Shown in pieces: positions 21,191-31,704 of a DNA stretch of 64,000 nucleotides. Position 1 is the stretch's first letter. Every line of letters starts with the position of its first letter. The position numbers were made by a program, and so were the translations under genes. Under the pieces are notes generated by a model. The model saw nothing but the letters and a program-made list of their open reading frames with translations. It was not told where the DNA came from and made no database searches. The DNA lies in assembly GCA_020621405.1 (NCBI GenBank), contig JAHRYN010000002.1:795676-859675 (forward strand), read 5' to 3'. The DNA comes from Betaproteobacteria bacterium. GTDB lineage: Bacteria; Pseudomonadota; Gammaproteobacteria; Burkholderiales; Rhodocyclaceae.

Positions 21191-22318
21191 ATGACGAAAC
21201 CCGTTTCATTCGAAGCACTCGACCCCGAGGCTGGCACATCGCTGACCGACCAGATGCGCTGGCTGCACGATCAGGTGCGCCAGCATTACCCCCTGGTCAA
21301 TCGGGTCGCCATCGCGCTGTACGACAGCCGGCTGGAGATGCTGAAGACCTATGTGAACAGCAGCGACGTGACCGATCCGCTGTCGCTGTACGAACGCCCG
21401 CTGTCCAGCGTGCCCTCGCTCGAGGAGCTGGCGCGCGATCACGCCGCACGGGTGATCAGCGACATGGCGCTGCTGCCGCTGCCGCATGCCGAACACACGC
21501 AATGGCTGCTGTCGCACGGCTACCGCAGCAGCTACACCGTGCCGCTGTTCCAGTCGGGCACGCTGCTCGGCTTCCTGTTCTTCGATTCCCGCCAGCCGGG
21601 CGCCTTCGACGGCGGGGTGGCGGACGCGCTGCAGATCTATGTACAGCTGTGCCGGCTGTCGGTGCTCAACGTGGTCAACCTGTCGCACGCGGTCGAAGGC
21701 ATGGTCAAGGTTGCCCGCGGGCTGGCCCACCTGCGCGACATCGAGACGGGGCATCACCTGGATCGCATGTCGAGCTACAGCCGGGTAGTCGCCAAGGGCA
21801 TCGCACGGCAGTTCGGCTGCAGCGACGAATTCATCGAACACGTCTATCTGTTCTCGCCGCTGCACGACATCGGCAAGATCGGCATCGCCGACAGCATTCT
21901 GCTCAAACCCGGCCGTCTGAGCGACGACGAGCGGCTGACCATGCAGAGCCACGTCGAACTCGGCTGCCGCCTGATCGACGAGGTGATGGAAGAATCCGGT
22001 CTGGTCAGCAGCCCCTATCTGTCGGTACTGCACAACCTGGTGCTGTGCCACCACGAATTCCTCGACGGCAGCGGCTACCCGCGCGGCCTGAGCGGCGACG
22101 CCGTGCCGCTGGAAGCGCGCATCGTCACCATCGCCGACATTTTCGACGCGCTCACGTCCGAACGCCCGTACAAGAAACCGTGGAGCAACCAGGACGCACT
22201 GACCGAGCTGCGGCGCATGGCCGACGCCGGCAAGCTGGACCGGCGCTGTGTCGAAGCACTCGCGGCCGCCGACGACGAGGTGCGGGCCATCCAGGGACGG
22301 TTCGGCCTGGCCGCGTGA
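21191..22318 (+). CDS. GAF/HD-GYP cyclic-di-GMP phosphodiesterase (copy 1)
   Basis: The 375-residue protein has an N-terminal GAF-like sensor (about 30-170; GYRSSYTVPLFQSGTLLGFLFFDS) and an HD-GYP domain. Conserved pieces are ETGHHLDRMSSYS, HDIGKIGI with Lys229, HHEFLDGSGYPRGLSGD and IADIFDALTSERPYK. HD-GYP domains hydrolyse cyclic-di-GMP at a bi- or tri-iron site, and all the signature residues I can see are present. No membrane segment is seen, so it is soluble. A second copy follows 156 bases downstream. Confidence 0.9.
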   Translation: MTKPVSFEALDPEAGTSLTDQMRWLHDQVRQHYPLVNRVAIALYDSRLEMLKTYVNSSDVTDPLSLYERPLSSVPSLEELARDHAARVISDMALLPLPHAEHTQWLLSHGYRSSYTVPLFQSGTLLGFLFFDSRQPGAFDGGVADALQIYVQLCRLSVLNVVNLSHAVEGMVKVARGLAHLRDIETGHHLDRMSSYSRVVAKGIARQFGCSDEFIEHVYLFSPLHDIGKIGIADSILLKPGRLSDDERLTMQSHVELGCRLIDEVMEESGLVSSPYLSVLHNLVLCHHEFLDGSGYPRGLSGDAVPLEARIVTIADIFDALTSERPYKKPWSNQDALTELRRMADAGKLDRRCVEALAAADDEVRAIQGRFGLAA

Positions 22319-22474
22319 CCGCCGATGCGCACCGTCCGCCTTCCCTGCCGGCCACCCCGGCGCGTATGCTGAAGTCCGGGCCAGCGGGCGCCTTCGATAC
22401 GCCGGCCCGGGATCACGCAACGGAACACGTGATGCGTGCATTGTTCCCGATGTCGTCCACGCCGAGCACCCGCC

Positions 22475-23614
22475 ATGACGGAAGCCGCTTCATCACCGGT
22501 ATCTGACCCCGCAGCGGATCACGACGCTGTCGCATCCCTGACCGACCGGATCTGCTGGGTGCATGCGCGGGTGCGGCACCAGCATCCGCAGGTGCACCGG
22601 ATCGCGATTGCGCTGTACGACGGCCGCAGCGACTTGCTGAGAACCTATGTCGACAGCAGTGACGTCAAGCAGCCGCTGGCTTTCTACGAATGCACGCTGG
22701 CCCGCGTTCCGTCGCTGCTTGAGCTGGCACACAACCATGCCTTCCGCATCGTTGACGATCTGACCGGGTTGCCGGCGCCGCATGGCGAACACACGCACTG
22801 GCTGATTGCGCAGGGTTACCGCAGCAGCTACACCGTGCCGCTGTACCGGCCGGGCGGCCTGCTCGGCTTCCTGTTCTTCAATTCGCGCGAACCGGGGCAG
22901 TTCCATGGCCGGCTGCTGCAGGATCTGCCCATCCACGTGCAGCTGTGCCGGCAGGCCGTACTCGACGTCGTCGATCTGTCGCAGGCAGTCGGCGACAGGG
23001 CCAGGACGGCGCGCGGGACGGCCCACCGGCGCCACACCGAAACCGTGCGTCACCTCGACCGCCTGTCGAGTTACAGCCGTGTCATCGCGAAGGGCGTTGC
23101 ACGACAGTACGGCCGCAGCGACGAATTCGTCGAGCAGGTGTACCAGTTCGCACCGCTGCACGACATCGGCGAGATCGGCGTCGCCGACACCATCCTGCTC
23201 AAGCCGGAGCGCCTGACCGACGAGGAGCGGCAGACCATGCAGCGCCACGTCGAGCTCGGCGCACAACTGGTCGAGGACGTGATGCACTCATCCAGTCAGG
23301 CCGGCAAGCCCGGCCTGAAGGTGCTGCACAACCTGGTGCTGTGCCATCACGAATTCCTCGACGGCAGCGGCTACCCGCGGGGTCTGAGCGGCGATGCGAT
23401 ATCGCTGGAAGCGCGCATCGTCACCATCGCCGACATTTTCGATGCACTCACATCCGAGCGTCCTTACAGGTGCGCCTGCAGCAACGACGAGGCGCTGGCC
23501 GAGCTGCAGCAGATGGCCGACGCCGGCAAGCTCGACCCGGTCTGCGTCACTGCGCTGGGCGACGCCGGCGACGAGGTGAGGGCGATCCAGCAGCGATTCG
23601 GGCTGTCCGCCTGA
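22475..23614 (+). CDS. GAF/HD-GYP protein, diverged tandem paralogue (copy 2)
   Basis: The 379-residue protein is co-linear with its upstream neighbour, including the GAF region GYRSSYTVPLYRPGGLLGFLFFNS and the GYP loop HHEFLDGSGYPRGLSGD. The HDIGK motif reads HDIGE (Glu233), a charge reversal at a conserved Lys known in this family to contact the nucleotide phosphate, and ETGHH reads ETVRH. It may be weakened as an enzyme, or act as a receptor. The roughly 50 bases before each ATG also match (GCGTGCA...CCGCCATGAC), so the duplication included the leader. Confidence 0.88.
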   Translation: MTEAASSPVSDPAADHDAVASLTDRICWVHARVRHQHPQVHRIAIALYDGRSDLLRTYVDSSDVKQPLAFYECTLARVPSLLELAHNHAFRIVDDLTGLPAPHGEHTHWLIAQGYRSSYTVPLYRPGGLLGFLFFNSREPGQFHGRLLQDLPIHVQLCRQAVLDVVDLSQAVGDRARTARGTAHRRHTETVRHLDRLSSYSRVIAKGVARQYGRSDEFVEQVYQFAPLHDIGEIGVADTILLKPERLTDEERQTMQRHVELGAQLVEDVMHSSSQAGKPGLKVLHNLVLCHHEFLDGSGYPRGLSGDAISLEARIVTIADIFDALTSERPYRCACSNDEALAELQQMADAGKLDPVCVTALGDAGDEVRAIQQRFGLSA

Positions 23615-23680
23615 GCCAGTCACCCCTCCGGAACGACAACCTTCACCCGTGCTGCCGCAGTGCCGGTTTACCATCGGCGC

Positions 23681-24526
23681 ATGAACATGAACGAACACCT
23701 TCCCGACCCGCATGTCTGGCAGGCTCGGATCGCGCTGGGCTACGGCGCGGCGTCCGGCCGCACGGTGCTGGTGCGGCGCGAGCACCACGGACCGCTGCGC
23801 GTGCAGAAGGCGCTCTATCCGGAAGGCGACGCGGTCTGCCACACCCTGCTGCTGCATCCGCCCGGCGGCATCGCCGGCGGCGACGCGCTGCATGTGGACA
23901 TCGCCGCCGACGCCGGCGCGCATGCGCTGATCACCACACCGGGCGCGACCAAGTGGTACCGCAGCGCCGGACCGCTCGCCCGCTCCGAACTCGCGCTGCA
24001 CATCGCCAGCGGTGCCACGGTCGAGTGGCTGCCGCAGGAAAGCATCGTGTTCGACGGCGCGCGTGCGCACGTCGCCAGCCACATCGCACTGCAGGCCGAC
24101 GCACGCTACATCGGCATGGACCTGTACTGCCTGGGCCGCACCGCCAGCGGCGAACGCCTCACGCACGGCGAACTGCAGCTGGACACGCGCATCACGCTGG
24201 ACGGACGCACGCTGTGGCTGGAACAGGCACGGCTCGACGGCGACTCGGCGCTGCTGCGGTCAGCGGCCGGGCTGGCCGGCGCGCCGGTGTTCGGCACCCT
24301 GGCCTGCGCCGGCTTCGATGCCGACGATGCGCTGCTCAAGGCCTGCCGCGCGCTGCCCTGCACCGCGGGCGAAACCGGCATCACCCGCCTGCCCGGCCTG
24401 CTGCTGGCGCGCTACCGCGGTGACTGCACGCAGTCGGCACGGGCATGGTTCGTGCATCTGTGGTCGCTGGTCCGCCCGACAATGCTCGGGCGGGTTGCGC
24501 AGCCACCCCGTATCTGGAACACCTGA
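23681..24526 (+). CDS. ureD: Urease accessory protein UreD
   Basis: This 281-residue protein starts MNMNEHLPDPHVWQARIALGYG. It contains the family pattern LHPPGGIAGGD then TTPGATKWYRS, and ends with PRIWNT. UreD binds apo-urease and, with UreF and UreG, delivers nickel and supports lysine carbamylation. It is the first urease gene here, 66 bases downstream of the second HD-GYP gene. Two in-frame ATGs (23681, 23687) are possible starts. Confidence 0.94.
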   Translation: MNMNEHLPDPHVWQARIALGYGAASGRTVLVRREHHGPLRVQKALYPEGDAVCHTLLLHPPGGIAGGDALHVDIAADAGAHALITTPGATKWYRSAGPLARSELALHIASGATVEWLPQESIVFDGARAHVASHIALQADARYIGMDLYCLGRTASGERLTHGELQLDTRITLDGRTLWLEQARLDGDSALLRSAAGLAGAPVFGTLACAGFDADDALLKACRALPCTAGETGITRLPGLLLARYRGDCTQSARAWFVHLWSLVRPTMLGRVAQPPRIWNT

Positions 24527-24547
24527 CAGCGAACGAAAAGAACAACG

Positions 24548-24850
24548 ATGGAACTGACACCTCGCGAGAAGGACAAGCTGCTCATCTTCACCGCCGCGCT
24601 GCTGGCGGAACGCCGGCGCGCCCGCGGCCTGAAGCTGAACTACCCGGAGGCGGTCGCCTTCATCACCGCCGCCATCATGGAAGGCGCACGCGACGGGCGC
24701 AGCGTGGCCGAGCTGATGAGCTACGGCACCACCCTGCTGGGCCGCGACGACGTCATGGAAGGCGTACCGGAAATGATTCCGGACATACAGGTGGAAGCGA
24801 CTTTCCCGGACGGCACCAAGCTGGTCACCGTCCATCACCCGATTCCGTAG
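24548..24850 (+). CDS. ureA: Urease gamma subunit
   Basis: The 100-residue protein [27 protein letters not shown] is a full-length urease gamma chain ([34 protein letters not shown]). It forms the urease core with UreB and UreC. It lies 21 bases after ureD. The next structural gene, ureB, is 215 bases away, unusually far. Confidence 0.96.
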   Translation: MELTPREKDKLLIFTAALLAERRRARGLKLNYPEAVAFITAAIMEGARDGRSVAELMSYGTTLLGRDDVMEGVPEMIPDIQVEATFPDGTKLVTVHHPIP

Positions 24851-25065
24851 GACCGCCGGTGAGCGATGAGCAGATGAACTGGCGCGCTGCAGGCTCGGCG
24901 TACGGGCACGTTGGCCGGAGACCGCACCAAGGCCGGGCGCAATGACCGTTTTGGTGCGCGTGCGGGACGAGATGAGTGGACCCATGGCATGTCGGGGTGA
25001 GCCACAGGCGATGCCCAACACCGATGGTCCGGCCGGAACCTGACGAAGCGATGTACGGAGAACCC
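24851..25065. other. Long ureA-ureB spacer with two tiny frames
   Basis: In most urease operons ureA and ureB are nearly touching. Here a GTG frame at 24859 (28 codons) overlaps by ATGA an ATG frame (33 codons, 24942 region), but neither resembles a known protein or has good coding character. I do not call them genes. The spacer could be remnant sequence or a regulatory RNA segment. Confidence 0.4.
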
Positions 25066-25392
25066 ATGATTCCCGGAGAAATGCAGGTCGCCGACGGCGA
25101 CATCGAACTGAACGCCGGCCGTGCCACGGTCACGCTCGACGTGCGCAACACCGGCGACCGGCCGGTGCAGGTCGGCTCGCACTACCACTTCGCCGAAACC
25201 AACGACGCGCTCGACTTCGACCGCGCGGCCGCGCGCGGCCACCGGCTGGACATCGCGGCCGGTACCGCGGTGCGCTTCGAACCGGGCCAGATGCGCACGG
25301 TCACGCTGGTCGCGCTGGCCGGCGACCGCAGGGTTTACGGATTCCAGGGCCGCGTGCAGGGCCCGCTCGACAAGAACGGAGATGCAAGATGA
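25066..25392 (+). CDS. ureB: Urease beta subunit
   Basis: The 108-residue chain begins [19 protein letters not shown] and contains [23 protein letters not shown] and [12 protein letters not shown], all standard for the urease beta subunit. GGAG lies 8 bases before the ATG at 25066; an in-frame ATG at 25051 is less well placed. The stop overlaps the next small gene by ATGA. Confidence 0.96.
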   Translation: MIPGEMQVADGDIELNAGRATVTLDVRNTGDRPVQVGSHYHFAETNDALDFDRAAARGHRLDIAAGTAVRFEPGQMRTVTLVALAGDRRVYGFQGRVQGPLDKNGDAR

Positions 25393-25607
25393 TCAAGATA
25401 CTGATGGCCTTCGTGCTGGCCTGCAGCGGCTACGCCTGGGCGCACCCGGGCGAACATCACGACACCTTTTTCGCCACGCTGGTCCATCTGCTGACCGAAC
25501 CCGACCATCTGGCGATGGCGGCGGGCGCAATCATCGTCGGCGCGCTCGGCGCCGGCGTGCTGCGCCGCCGGGCAGCGGCGAAGCGCCGCATGTTCGGCCG
25601 CCGCTGA
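25389..25607 (+). CDS. Small HPGEHH protein, HupE/UreJ-like fragment, in the urease operon
   Basis: The 72-residue product has a signal peptide ending WA, so the mature chain would begin with His19 (HPGEHH). It continues [13 protein letters not shown], then one hydrophobic helix (about 41-58) and a basic tail [14 protein letters not shown]. The HPG...H...DHLAM pattern resembles the first helices of HupE/UreJ metal permeases, which are three times longer, so this looks like a one-helix mini version. It overlaps ureB by ATGA and precedes ureC by 6 bases, so it is part of the operon. A role in nickel handling at the membrane is inference. Confidence 0.8.
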   Translation: MIKILMAFVLACSGYAWAHPGEHHDTFFATLVHLLTEPDHLAMAAGAIIVGALGAGVLRRRAAAKRRMFGRR

Positions 25608-25613
25608 CCGGCC

Positions 25614-27326
<1,713 letters not shown>

Positions 27327-27353
27327 ATGCTGTCGGCAAGTCCTTCGGCTACC

Positions 27354-27367
27354 ATCCCGGCCGGGAT
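27354..27367. promoter_or_regulatory. Perfect palindrome at the ureC-hsdR junction
   Basis: ATCCCGGCCGGGAT is a 14-bp perfect palindrome 21 bases before hsdR. It could be an operator limiting restriction-gene expression. No promoter is certain. Confidence 0.4.
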
Positions 27368-27388
27368 TCAGGATAGCGCGGGGGCTTC

Positions 27389-30160
27389 ATGACGCCAGAG
27401 GGCAAGGCGCGGCAGCGGATAGATGACAAGCTGGAACAGGCGGGCTGGGTCGTTCAGGACTTCCGGCTGCTCGATCTGGGCGTTGCCCGTGGCGTCGCCA
27501 TACGCGAATACCCGACCGACACGGGCTCGGCCGATTACGTACTGTTCGTCGACCGCGAGCCGGTCGGCGTCATCGAAGCCAAGGCCGATGCATCGATCCT
27601 GACCTTCGTCGAGGAGCAGACCGCCCGCTATGCCGGCAGCGCATTGAAGTGGCGCGTGAAGGCCGAGCCACTCCCCTTCCTGTTCGAAAGCACCGGCCAG
27701 ATCACCCGCTTCACCGATGGCCGTGATCCGTCGCCCCGGTCACGCGAAATCTTCCATTTCTTCACGCCCGGCCAGCTGGCCGAATGGCTGCGTCAGCCCG
27801 ACTCCCTGCGCCACCGCCTGACGACCCGGATGCCCGCGCTGCCGACGCGCAATCTGCGCGACTGCCAGATCGCCGCCGTCACTGGACTCGAAAAGTCTCT
27901 GGCGCAGAACAAGCCGCGCGCCTTGATACACATGGCGACCGGCGCCGGCAAGACCTTCACCGCCATCACCGCCGTGTATCGCCTGCTCAAGTTCGGCGGC
28001 GCGAAACGCGTGCTCTTTCTGGTCGACACGCGCAACCTCGGCAAGCAGGCGCACCAGGAATTCATGGCCTACACGCCGCCGGACGACGGCCGCACCTTCA
28101 CCGAGCTGTACAACGTGCAGCGCCTGGCCGGCCCGCGCATCGACCCGCATGCGCAGGTGGTGATCTCGACCATACAGCGCATGTACTCGGTGCTGTCCGG
28201 CGAAGCCATCGACGACAGCGCCGACGACATTTCGCTGCATGAATTGCAGCCCGGCAGGCAGCCCCGGCTGGTGCGCTACAACGGCGCCATTCCGGTCGAA
28301 ACCTTCGATTTCGTCATCATCGACGAGTGCCACCGCTCGATCTACAACCTGTGGAAGCAGGTGCTCGACTACTTCGACGCTTTCCTGATCGGCCTGACCG
28401 CCACGCCGGACAAGCGCACCTTCGGCTTCTTCAACGAGAACATCGTCGCCGAATACACCTATGAACAGTCGGTGGCCGACGGCGTGAACGTCGGCTACGA
28501 CGTGTACGAGATCGAAACCGAAGTCACGAAGAAGGGTGCCGAGCTGAAGGCGCGCGAATTCATCGACCACCGCGACCGGCTCACGCGCCGGAAGCGCTGG
28601 GCGCAGACCGAAGAGGACGAGGCCTACACCGGCCGCGACCTCGACCGTTCGGTGGTGAACCCGAGCCAGATCCGCCGCGTGATCGAAACGATGAAGCACG
28701 CAGTCGAAACGCAGATTTTCCCGACCCGCCGCGAAACGCCGAAAACACTGATCTTCGCCAAGACCGACAGCCACGCCGACGACATCATCCAGATCGTGCG
28801 CGAGGTGTACGGGCAGGGCAACGCCTTCTGCAAGAAGGTCACCTACCGCACCGACGAAGACCCGGACAGCCTGCTCGCCAGCTTCCGCAACGACTACCAC
28901 CCGCGCATCGCGGTCACCGTCGACATGATCGCCACCGGTACCGACGTGAAGCCGCTCGAAGTGCTGCTGTTCATGCGCGACGTGCGTTCGCGCGGCTATT
29001 ACGAACAGATGAAGGGGCGCGGCGTGCGCAGCCTCGGTTTCGACGACCTCCGGCGGGTCAGCAACAGCGCCGACAGCGCCAAGACCCGCTTCGTGCTGAT
29101 CGACGCGGTCGGCGTCGAAAAGTCGCTGAAGACCGACAGCCGGCCGCTGGAAAAGAGGCCAGGCGTGGCGCTGAAGGACCTGCTGCAGGGCATCGCCATT
29201 GGCCAGCGCGACGACGACACCGTGCTGTCGCTCGCCAACCGTCTGGTGCGGCTGGCAAAGCAGCTCGACGACAAGGCGCAGGCGCGCATCGAAAAAGTGT
29301 CCGGCGGCGTGCCGGTCGGCGAACTGGGCCGCGCACTGATCAACGCATTGAACCCGGACGGCATCGTCGACACCGCGCTCGCCACCGCCTGCGCCCAGGA
29401 CATCGCACGCAACGAGGACTCGCTGACCGATGCCGAACTGGCCGCCGCCCGTGCACTGCGCCTGGCCGCCGCCTGCGCGCCCTTCGACAGACCCGAGCTG
29501 CGCGAACAGATAGAATCCGCCCGCCGCGAGCGCGAACAGCTGATCGACCATCTCAACCTCGACACCGTCACCTTCGCCGGTTACAGCGCGCAGGCCGAGA
29601 ACGAGGCGAACAAGGTCATCGCCACCTTCGCCGACTACATCGCCGCACACCGCGACGACATAGATGCGCTCAACTTCTTCTACCAGCAGCCCTACCAGCG
29701 CCGTGCGCTCACCTTCGACATGATCGAAGACCTGCATGAAACCCTAGCCCGCCCGCCGCTGCTGCTCACCAACGAACGGCTGTGGGCCGCCTACGCCCGC
29801 GTGCAGGGCACCCGGGTCAGCGGCGGCGACACCCGCCGCCAGCTCACCGACCTGATCGCACTGGTGCGCTTCGCCCTCGGGCTGGACAACGAACTGAAAC
29901 CTTTCGCCGAACAGGTTGACCGCCGCTTCCAGGAGTGGATCTTCCGCCACAACGCGCAGCGCGCCACCGCCTTCACGCCGGAACAGACCGAATGGCTGCG
30001 CCTGATCAAGGACCACATCGCCAGCAGCTGCCGCATCGAACGTGACGACTTCGACTACGCCGCCTTCGCGGCACGCGGCGGTCTGCAGAAGGCATGGTCG
30101 CTGTTCGGCGAACAACTGGATGAAGTGATGAAGGAAATGAATGAGGAGTTGGTGGCTTGA
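27389..30160 (+). CDS. hsdR: Type I restriction enzyme R subunit
   Basis: The 923-residue protein has an N-terminal PD-(D/E)xK nuclease (Asp49 in SADYVLF; Glu63 and Lys65 in VIEAKAD). A superfamily-2 translocase follows: Walker A ATGAGKTF near residue 185, DECH near 311, GLTATP, and later ATGTDVKPLEVLLFMRDV with QMKGRGVR. A C-terminal EcoEI-type region binds the modification complex. It is the motor and nuclease of the HsdR2M2S1 complex, cutting DNA that lacks host methylation. No frameshift is seen. Its stop overlaps the TTG of hsdS. Confidence 0.95.
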   Translation: MTPEGKARQRIDDKLEQAGWVVQDFRLLDLGVARGVAIREYPTDTGSADYVLFVDREPVGVIEAKADASILTFVEEQTARYAGSALKWRVKAEPLPFLFESTGQITRFTDGRDPSPRSREIFHFFTPGQLAEWLRQPDSLRHRLTTRMPALPTRNLRDCQIAAVTGLEKSLAQNKPRALIHMATGAGKTFTAITAVYRLLKFGGAKRVLFLVDTRNLGKQAHQEFMAYTPPDDGRTFTELYNVQRLAGPRIDPHAQVVISTIQRMYSVLSGEAIDDSADDISLHELQPGRQPRLVRYNGAIPVETFDFVIIDECHRSIYNLWKQVLDYFDAFLIGLTATPDKRTFGFFNENIVAEYTYEQSVADGVNVGYDVYEIETEVTKKGAELKAREFIDHRDRLTRRKRWAQTEEDEAYTGRDLDRSVVNPSQIRRVIETMKHAVETQIFPTRRETPKTLIFAKTDSHADDIIQIVREVYGQGNAFCKKVTYRTDEDPDSLLASFRNDYHPRIAVTVDMIATGTDVKPLEVLLFMRDVRSRGYYEQMKGRGVRSLGFDDLRRVSNSADSAKTRFVLIDAVGVEKSLKTDSRPLEKRPGVALKDLLQGIAIGQRDDDTVLSLANRLVRLAKQLDDKAQARIEKVSGGVPVGELGRALINALNPDGIVDTALATACAQDIARNEDSLTDAELAAARALRLAAACAPFDRPELREQIESARREREQLIDHLNLDTVTFAGYSAQAENEANKVIATFADYIAAHRDDIDALNFFYQQPYQRRALTFDMIEDLHETLARPPLLLTNERLWAAYARVQGTRVSGGDTRRQLTDLIALVRFALGLDNELKPFAEQVDRRFQEWIFRHNAQRATAFTPEQTEWLRLIKDHIASSCRIERDDFDYAAFAARGGLQKAWSLFGEQLDEVMKEMNEELVA

Positions 30161-31704
30161 GCGCAACTCCGCCGCTTCCGGCCTCTTGGAGCTATGCCCC
30201 GATCGAAGCTGTCGCCGATATCAATCCGCGTTCATTCAGCCCGGTGCCCGGAGCAGATCCGCTCACTGTTCATTTCGTGCCGATGACGGCGGTAACCGAA
30301 GAATTCGGCGGTATCGACGTCTCACGACAACGCCCTCTCGGCGAAGTCCGGAAGGGCTACACGTCGTTCACTGCGAATGATGTGCTCTTCGCGAAAATCA
30401 CCCCATGCATGGAGAACGGCAAGGTCGCGTTGGTACCGACACTTTCGAATCACATCGCTTACGGTTCAACCGAATTCCATGTCCTTCGAGCGGGCGATGC
30501 CGTTGAGCCAAAGTGGCTTGCGTACTTCCTATCGCGAACGACTTTCCGGGAGTTAGCCCGTCAGAACATGACCGGTAGCGCCGGACAGATGCGCGTGCCG
30601 ACCAATTGGCTCTGCGCCACCCAATTGCCGGTTGCACCGCGCGCGGAACAAACCCGCATCATCGAAAAACTCGAAGAACTGCTGTCCGACCTCGACGCCG
30701 GCGTGGCCGAACTGAAGGCGGCGCAGAAGAAGCTGACGCTGTACCGGCAGTCGCTGCTGAAAGCCGCTGTCGAAGGCGTCCTCACCGCCGGCTGGCGCGC
30801 CCGACGCGCCGCGCGCGGCACCCCCCAGGAGACCGGTGCTGACCTGCTGGCCCGCATCCTCTCCGAACGCCGCGCCCGCTGGGAAGCGCGACAACTGGCG
30901 AAGTTCAAGGAACAGGGCAAGACGCCGCAGAAGGGGTGGCAGGCGAAATATCCAGAACCGGTGCGACCCGACACTGAGAAATTGCCGATGTTGCCCGAGG
31001 GCTGGGCCTGGGCAAGCGTGGCGCAGTTGGGTGAAGTCACGACAGGTTCTACACCATCGACTAATGATGCGGAGAACTTTGGCGACGCTATTCCCTTCTT
31101 TAAGCCTGGCGACCTCGATGCGGGCTACTACGTTGAACAATCTCGCGAGAGGCTCTCAGAAGCCGGCGCAGCAATGGGGCGAGTGCTTCCCGAGAACTCG
31201 GTTCTGGTGACATGTATTGGCGCAACCATCGGCAAGACCGGATTCGCCCGTGTTTCCTGCGCGACGAATCAGCAGATCAATGCGCTGTCGGTTTCGGAAG
31301 GTGGAGTCATTCCTGAGTTTGTTTATTGGCTGATGGTCAGCGGCGCTGGACAGCGACAGATAATTGAGAATGCGTCTGCAACCACTCTCCCGATTTTGAA
31401 CAAATCGAAGTTCGAGAAGCTTGTACTGCCAATAGCGCCATTGCCCGAGCAGACAGAGATAGTTTCTGTGCTTGAGACAGAATCAGAGCGCATATCAACC
31501 CAAGAGACGGCGATCAAACAAGCTCTCCGACAAGCCACCGCCCAGCGCAAGAATCTCCTCAAAGCCGCCTTCGCCGGCCAGCTCGTTCCACAGAACCCGA
31601 ACGACGAACCGGCCAGCACACTGCTCGCGCGCATCCGCGCCGAGCGCGAGGTGCACAACCATGGCCGCCCGACCCGACGCACGAGGAAAACCTCTCATGC
31701 ATGA
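30157..31704 (+). CDS. hsdS: Type I restriction-modification specificity subunit
   Basis: The 515-residue product has the two-fold layout of HsdS: TRD1 (about 10-165), a conserved helical spacer (EQTRIIEKLEELLSDLDAG onward), TRD2 (about 275-420) and a second helical repeat (LPEQTEIVSVLETESERIST). Both TRDs are lower in GC than their flanks, as expected for exchanged recognition domains. It sets the bipartite DNA target for methylation and cutting. It starts at TTG overlapping the hsdR stop (TTGA), with GGAG upstream; full length, so recognition should be intact. Confidence 0.93.
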   Translation: MSATPPLPASWSYAPIEAVADINPRSFSPVPGADPLTVHFVPMTAVTEEFGGIDVSRQRPLGEVRKGYTSFTANDVLFAKITPCMENGKVALVPTLSNHIAYGSTEFHVLRAGDAVEPKWLAYFLSRTTFRELARQNMTGSAGQMRVPTNWLCATQLPVAPRAEQTRIIEKLEELLSDLDAGVAELKAAQKKLTLYRQSLLKAAVEGVLTAGWRARRAARGTPQETGADLLARILSERRARWEARQLAKFKEQGKTPQKGWQAKYPEPVRPDTEKLPMLPEGWAWASVAQLGEVTTGSTPSTNDAENFGDAIPFFKPGDLDAGYYVEQSRERLSEAGAAMGRVLPENSVLVTCIGATIGKTGFARVSCATNQQINALSVSEGGVIPEFVYWLMVSGAGQRQIIENASATTLPILNKSKFEKLVLPIAPLPEQTEIVSVLETESERISTQETAIKQALRQATAQRKNLLKAAFAGQLVPQNPNDEPASTLLARIRAEREVHNHGRPTRRTRKTSHA

